Positions 59,857-64,000 of a DNA stretch of 64,000 nt are shown here, in pieces. This DNA is from CAZWLD01 sp964634685. GTDB lineage: Bacteria > Bacillota_I > Bacilli_A > Acholeplasmatales > JAEDCM01. Numbering within the stretch: position 1 is the stretch's first letter; every line of letters starts with the position of its first letter. The translations under genes and the position numbers were made by a program. Below the pieces are notes generated by a model. The model was given only the letters and a program-made list of their open reading frames with translations, was not told where the DNA came from and did not search any database. Where the stretch lies: positions 1 to 64,000 of the forward strand of contig CAZWLD010000001.1 of assembly GCA_964634685.1 (NCBI GenBank), read 5' to 3'.

Positions 59857-59880
59857 GCTAGAAATTTCTAGCTTTTTTTT
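59857..59880 (+). terminator. Rho-independent terminator after the SpoIIIAH-like gene
   Basis: Palindromic stem GCTAGA (59857-59862) with TCTAGC (59867-59872), AATT loop, then eight T residues. Confidence 0.88.
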
Positions 59881-59952
59881 CTTCCTACTTTTATTTAGTA
59901 TTTGATTATGATAAAATATTTATGATAATGTAAAAAAAGTAGGTATTAAAAT

Positions 59953-60351
59953 ATGGACTTAAAAGGAAAAAGAAATTCACGTATTCGTGCTATTCAAACA
60001 TTATATAATATTGAATTATTAGATTCAACGGTAGAGGAGGCGCTAGCTGATGCTTCTAGTGTTGTCGATGATGATGCGAAGGATCTTGTTGTATCAGTTA
60101 TGAATGCTCAACCTCGAATTGATGAGATTATTTCAAGCTCGCTAACAAATTATTCAATAGATCGATTAAGCTATGTTGATCGTGCCATTATTCGGGTCGC
60201 AACCTTTGAAATGTTAAATGGTTTATCGCCAAATATCGCAATTAATGAAGCTTTAGAGATTACAAAGGTCTTTTCGGATTGTGGCGATGGCAAAGCGAGA
60301 GCCTTCAATAATAAGTTGTTAGATACGATTTCAAAAGCAATAGGTGATTAA
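59953..60351 (+). CDS. nusB: Transcription antitermination factor NusB
   Basis: A 132-residue RNA-binding helical protein of normal length. RIRAIQTLYNIEL near the start, IDRLSYVDRAIIRVATFEML in the middle and IAINEALEITKVFS...ARAFNNKLLDTI at the end are the NusB signature blocks. It binds boxA RNA with NusE in rRNA antitermination. It heads the nusB-xseA-xseB-dxs-tlyA operon. Confidence 0.95.
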   Translation: MDLKGKRNSRIRAIQTLYNIELLDSTVEEALADASSVVDDDAKDLVVSVMNAQPRIDEIISSSLTNYSIDRLSYVDRAIIRVATFEMLNGLSPNIAINEALEITKVFSDCGDGKARAFNNKLLDTISKAIGD

Positions 60352-60352
60352 T

Positions 60353-61696
60353 TTGGACAAGGTTTATTTAACAGTAACTGCATTAACTAAATACATAAAA
60401 TTTAAATTTGACCATGATGTGCATTTAAACCATGTGTTGCTTAAAGGAGAAATATCAAATTTTAAGCATCATTCACGTGGTCATTTTTACTTTACAATCA
60501 AGGATGAATTTGCTCAGATTACGGCGGTGATGTTTGCCTCCTATGCAAAGAATGTAAAGTTTGAGCCGGTTGAAGGGCAAAAGGTTTTAGTCGAGGGCCG
60601 GGTTTTGGTTTATGAAGCTAACGGAAATTACCAAATAAATGTTGAAAAGCTCGAGGCTGATGGCATTGGATCCTTATATTTAGCTTATGAGCAACTAAAA
60701 AAAGAACTACAGGAAAAAGGATTATTCAATCCCGAGCACAAAAAACCAATTCCTCGTTTTCCCAAGGCAATTGGCGTTGTGACTAGTAAAACCGGAGCGG
60801 CCGTAAGAGATATTATCAATACGATTAACAGAAGATATCCTTATACTATGGTTTATATTTATCCTTGTTTAGTTCAGGGTGAAAATGCTAAAGAGGATAT
60901 CGTAAGACAAATTGAAAAGGCTAATCGGGAGAAATTAGTTGATGTTTTGATTGTTGGTCGTGGTGGAGGTTCAATTGAGGATTTATGGGCCTTCAATGAA
61001 AAAATTGTTGCGTATGCTATATATAATTCGGAAATACCGATTATTTCGGGTGTTGGCCATGAAATTGATTTTACAATTGCCGACTTTGTGGCCGATTTAA
61101 GGGCACCAACCCCAACGGCGGCGGCCGAGCTAGCAACCCCCGATCGAAGAAAGGTTTTAGAATACATTACTCAATTAGCCCATTCCTTATCAAAGGATAT
61201 TGATAAAATCCTTGAAGGCTATAAGATGAAGCTTCTAAATTTAGATGAAAGACTCGAAAATCGCAATCCTTTGGTGATTTTATCGAATTATCAAAAAAGC
61301 TTTCTTGATTTATTTAATCGCTTAAATAATGCGATGAGGATGACAATTGAACGATATGATAATGGAATTAGCTTATTAAATAAATCGTTAGCTTTTTATG
61401 AGCCTTTAGAAAAAATAAAGCAATATGATATAGCTTTAGCTAATAATTTATCTTTATTAAAGCATAGCTTTGAAAAGATTTATACCAAGAATAAAAATGA
61501 TTATTTGGTTTTGATTAGTAAATTAGAAGCCTTAAATCCCTTATCCTTGATGAAAAAGGGCTATAGTATCGCCTATGTAAAGGATAAGGTAATAACAAAG
61601 GTTTCGGATGTAAATATAAATGATGAGCTTGATTTAAAGGTTACTGATGGTGAGATTTTATGTCAAGTTATAGGAGGAAAACAAAATGGAAATTGA
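60353..61696 (+). CDS. xseA: Exodeoxyribonuclease VII large subunit
   Basis: A ~447-residue nuclease subunit. The N-terminal OB fold starts at YLTVTALTKYIKFKFD and includes LLKGEISNFKHHSRGHFYFTIKD; the catalytic core shows PKAIGVVTSKTGAAVRDI, RRYP, GRGGGSIEDLWAFNE and the late helical region. SGVGHEIDFTIADFVADLRAPTPTAAAE is diagnostic. The start was set at TTG 60353, eight bases after AGGTG (60342-60346), which gives the usual (M)DKVYLTVTALTKYI start; an in-frame GTG at 60344 lies inside that site. XseA with XseB degrades single-stranded DNA. It overlaps xseB by 11 bases. Confidence 0.95.
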   Translation: MDKVYLTVTALTKYIKFKFDHDVHLNHVLLKGEISNFKHHSRGHFYFTIKDEFAQITAVMFASYAKNVKFEPVEGQKVLVEGRVLVYEANGNYQINVEKLEADGIGSLYLAYEQLKKELQEKGLFNPEHKKPIPRFPKAIGVVTSKTGAAVRDIINTINRRYPYTMVYIYPCLVQGENAKEDIVRQIEKANREKLVDVLIVGRGGGSIEDLWAFNEKIVAYAIYNSEIPIISGVGHEIDFTIADFVADLRAPTPTAAAELATPDRRKVLEYITQLAHSLSKDIDKILEGYKMKLLNLDERLENRNPLVILSNYQKSFLDLFNRLNNAMRMTIERYDNGISLLNKSLAFYEPLEKIKQYDIALANNLSLLKHSFEKIYTKNKNDYLVLISKLEALNPLSLMKKGYSIAYVKDKVITKVSDVNINDELDLKVTDGEILCQVIGGKQNGN

Positions 61697-61892
61697 TTTT
61701 GAAGAGGCTTTAAAGCAATTAGAGGAAATTGTAAAAAGCTTAGAAAGTAAAGATATTAAATTAAATGAGGCTGTCGAAAAATATAATAAGGGACTAGAGC
61801 TTTCAAAGTTTTGTTATAACACCCTTCGCGACGCCGAGAAATTGATTGTTAAAAATGCCGATAATATGGAAGATTTTAAAGTAGAGGGATAA
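61686..61892 (+). CDS. xseB: Exodeoxyribonuclease VII small subunit
   Basis: A 68-residue helical protein with the family pattern FEEALKQLEEIVKSLES...LNEAVEKYNKGLEL. Its ATG lies inside xseA after AGGAGG (61673-61678), so expression is coupled, as usual. It is followed after one base by dxs; the ispA gene that often sits here in Bacillus is missing. Confidence 0.93.
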   Translation: MEIDFEEALKQLEEIVKSLESKDIKLNEAVEKYNKGLELSKFCYNTLRDAEKLIVKNADNMEDFKVEG

Positions 61893-61893
61893 A

Positions 61894-63750
61894 ATGTTTA
61901 ATTTAGAAGATATTAAGGATCCAACCTTTTTGAAAAAATTAAAGAAGAAGGAATTAGAAATTTTAGCTGATGAAATTCGGTCTTTTTTGATTGAAAAAAT
62001 TTCTAAAACGGGTGGTCATTTAGCTTCTAATTTAGGAATTGTTGAATTAACAATTGCCCTTCATACGGTTTTTGATAGTCCCCATGATAAGATTGTCTTT
62101 GATGTTGGGCATCAGGTATACACCCATAAAATTTTAACGGGAAGAGCCAATAAATTTGATACCCTCCGCAAAATTGATGGACTATCAGGCTTTATATCAA
62201 GAGAAGAAAGCGAGCATGATTGCTTCGAAACTGGTCATTCCGGCGAATCCTTATCGGCAATGGCGGGTTTTTTAAGAGCTAAAAAGGATGGCGCCGATAT
62301 TGGCGAATGTATCGCTGTTATTGGTGATTCCTCAATTGCTTCTGGTATTCCTTTTGAGGCCTTGAATTATTTAGGAGCCTTAAAGGAAGAGCATCCGATT
62401 ATTGTCATTAATGATAATAAAATGGGAATATCGAAATCAGTTGGAGCTTTATCGAGCCTCTTAACTCGAATCAGAGGAATGGGCTTTGCCATTAAAATGA
62501 AAAAGATTGTTTATCGAATTTTGCCACAATGTATCATTAATTTCTTTCGAAAGATTTTTCGAGGTATTAAGGCTTTTGTCCAAAATGATAATATTTTCGA
62601 GGATTTAGGATTTAGGTATATGGGTCCGGTTGATGGAAATGATATTCATTCCGTTATTAAAATATTAACAAGGGCTAAGGAATGTCGGGTCCCTTGTGTT
62701 GTTCATGTGATAACCGAGAAGGGAAAAGGCTACAAACAAGCTGAGGAGGACGTTTATGGCGATTATCACGGCGTTCCACCTTTTGATGTAAATACGGGAT
62801 TACCGCTCAAGCCTGCCAGTGAAAACAGTCATTCCTGGAGTAAGGTTATCAGTGAATCGGTTTTAAAGCTTGAAAAAGAATTTAATATTGATGTCATTGT
62901 CCCAGCGATGATTGGTGGATCAAAATTAGGAAAGTTTAAAACCATGTATCCGGATAAAATAATTGATGTTGGGATTGCCGAGGAGCATGCGACGACGATG
63001 GCTAGTAGTCTCGCACTGTCGGGTGTCAATGTCTTTTTACCAATTTATTCGACCTTTGCCCAACGCGCCTATGATCAAATAAATAATGATATTTGTCGTC
63101 ATAATGCTCATGTCGTGATTGGCATTGACCGAGCCGGAATTGTTGGGGAGGATGGTGCGACTCATCAAGGAATTTTTGATGTGGCCTATTTAAGTCACAT
63201 TCCCAATATTGTTATTACAATGCCTTCAACACCAGATGAAGCCTTTGCCTTAGTAAAATATGGCTTTGTTCAGAAAAATCCTTTTGTAATCCGTTATCCT
63301 CGTGGAACTATGCTTACTGATTTAACCTTTAGCGGGGCTTTAGAAATTGAAAATCCATCGTGGGTTAGATTACAAAATGGAAACAAAATTATCATTATCT
63401 CCTATGGACCTAATGTTAAAATGATTGAGCAATTATGTTTGGAAAACAAGATTAGCGCTACCATCGTCAATGCTCGCTTTATTAAACCACTAGATACAAA
63501 AATGCTTGATGAATTAGTCAAGCTCAAGCTCCCATTTTTGATTTATGAAGAGGTAGTCAAGGAAGGAAGCTTAGCCTCGATGATTTTACTTTATTTTGCT
63601 AAGATGCATTATAATTGCTTTGTCGATGTGATGGATTTGCCTTGTGATTATATCAAGCATGGAGATATTAAATCAATCAAGGAAAGATTAGAAATGGATC
63701 CCTTGTCGATTCGAAAAAGAATTGAGTTGATTATTAATGAGAATAGATAA
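61894..63750 (+). CDS. dxs: 1-deoxy-D-xylulose-5-phosphate synthase
   Basis: A 618-residue thiamine-diphosphate enzyme making DXP from pyruvate and glyceraldehyde 3-phosphate, first step of the MEP isoprenoid pathway. Blocks: GGHLASNLGIVELTIALH, FDVGHQVYTHKILTGR, the ThDP motif around D145 (GDSSIASG) with NDNKMGIS, VDGND, then the second domain DVGIAEEHATTMASSLAL and YSTFAQRAYDQ, and FVIRYPRG. In most Dxs enzymes the ThDP motif begins GDG; here it is GDS, with Asp kept. The reading frame is intact. It overlaps tlyA by 14 bases. Confidence 0.94.
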   Translation: MFNLEDIKDPTFLKKLKKKELEILADEIRSFLIEKISKTGGHLASNLGIVELTIALHTVFDSPHDKIVFDVGHQVYTHKILTGRANKFDTLRKIDGLSGFISREESEHDCFETGHSGESLSAMAGFLRAKKDGADIGECIAVIGDSSIASGIPFEALNYLGALKEEHPIIVINDNKMGISKSVGALSSLLTRIRGMGFAIKMKKIVYRILPQCIINFFRKIFRGIKAFVQNDNIFEDLGFRYMGPVDGNDIHSVIKILTRAKECRVPCVVHVITEKGKGYKQAEEDVYGDYHGVPPFDVNTGLPLKPASENSHSWSKVISESVLKLEKEFNIDVIVPAMIGGSKLGKFKTMYPDKIIDVGIAEEHATTMASSLALSGVNVFLPIYSTFAQRAYDQINNDICRHNAHVVIGIDRAGIVGEDGATHQGIFDVAYLSHIPNIVITMPSTPDEAFALVKYGFVQKNPFVIRYPRGTMLTDLTFSGALEIENPSWVRLQNGNKIIIISYGPNVKMIEQLCLENKISATIVNARFIKPLDTKMLDELVKLKLPFLIYEEVVKEGSLASMILLYFAKMHYNCFVDVMDLPCDYIKHGDIKSIKERLEMDPLSIRKRIELIINENR

Positions 63751-64000
63751 AAAATTGGTTGAGGATGGTTTTTTTAAAACCCGAACCAAAGCTCAAGAAG
63801 CCATTTCAAAAGGCTTTGTTTTGGTTGATGGTAAAGTTATCACACAAGCAAGCTTTGACGTCTCTTTGGGCGAAATTACGGTTTTAGAGGACGCAATTAG
63901 GTATGTTAGTAGAGGTGGCTATAAGCTTGAAAAGGCCATTGAAGCCTTTGGCTTAGATTTTAATGGAAAAACGGTTGTGGATATTGGGGCATCAACCGGC
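63737..64000 (+). CDS. tlyA: TlyA-family rRNA methyltransferase with S4 domain (truncated at the window edge)
   Basis: The 88 N-terminal residues are present; the gene runs off the window. The S4 RNA-binding domain is clear (RIDKKLVEDGFFKTRTKAQEAISKGFVLVDGKVI), followed by YVSRGGYKLEKAIEAF and the start of the SAM-binding Rossmann motif VVDIGASTG. This is the TlyA/YqxC layout (2'-O-methylation of rRNA; called a haemolysin in older literature). It starts inside dxs (14-base overlap), the standard place in Firmicutes. Confidence 0.92.
   Translation, partial: MRIDKKLVEDGFFKTRTKAQEAISKGFVLVDGKVITQASFDVSLGEITVLEDAIRYVSRGGYKLEKAIEAFGLDFNGKTVVDIGASTG

Overview
The window is chromosomal DNA of a low-G+C Gram-positive bacterium (roughly one third G+C by eye). 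TGA works as a stop codon (for example the ends of the helicase at 32148 and the ABC-F gene at 33830), so this is the standard bacterial code, not the Mycoplasma code. The order nusB-xseA-xseB-dxs-tlyA, a SpoIIIAH-like gene next to nusB, lipobox lipoproteins, a CIRCE element, UvrX/YolD, YerC and QueT all fit Firmicutes. My best guess is a non-model, host- or sediment-associated lineage near Erysipelotrichales or the Acholeplasma/Izemoplasma branch. This placement is inference only.

Layout. 1-5862: tail of a DUF4143-type ATPase gene, an intracellular GH13_20 enzyme, an acidic protein with a ribosomal-L15-like C-terminus, a decayed hsdS fragment, a MerR regulator and a Sel1-repeat protein. 6117-12722: a UvrX-type polymerase with YolD; a small operon (membrane protein, YerC, acyl-ACP thioesterase, Nudix); queT under a preQ1-I riboswitch; an AraC regulator; a SWIM zinc-finger protein. 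12754-16273: a membrane protein, a GH13 amylase and a convergent LacI-family regulator. 16487-22051: an ABC-2-type exporter trio, htpG with a CIRCE operator, and a DUF445 protein. 22118-35933: a 1785-residue BspA-like leucine-rich-repeat lipoprotein, a 1518-residue DUF4011-helicase-Vsr-like nuclease protein, an ABC-F ATPase, two membrane proteins and a sirtuin.

35980-54589 is a starch/maltodextrin region. It holds a second GH13_20 enzyme, an RDD protein, a lipoprotein alpha-amylase, a YvdJ-like DUF1189 protein, a membrane-anchored type I pullulanase, an unrecognised secreted protein, a maltodextrin-binding lipoprotein, MalF- and MalG-like permeases with unusual extensions, and an oligo-1,6-glucosidase. 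The likely flow is: pullulanase and lipoamylase cut alpha-glucan outside the cell, the binding protein and permeases import the oligomers, and the intracellular GH13 enzymes finish them. No MalK-type ATPase is encoded in this block, so a shared MsmX-type ATPase is expected elsewhere. Palindromes with an AACG(C/T)TT-like core overlap or flank several promoters here and the LacI gene's own promoter, which suggests control by the LacI-family protein at 15305-16273 and/or CcpA.

54814-59316: a potABCD polyamine transporter operon with a structured leader. 59376-64000: the SpoIIIAH-like gene, then nusB, xseA, xseB, dxs and the start of tlyA.
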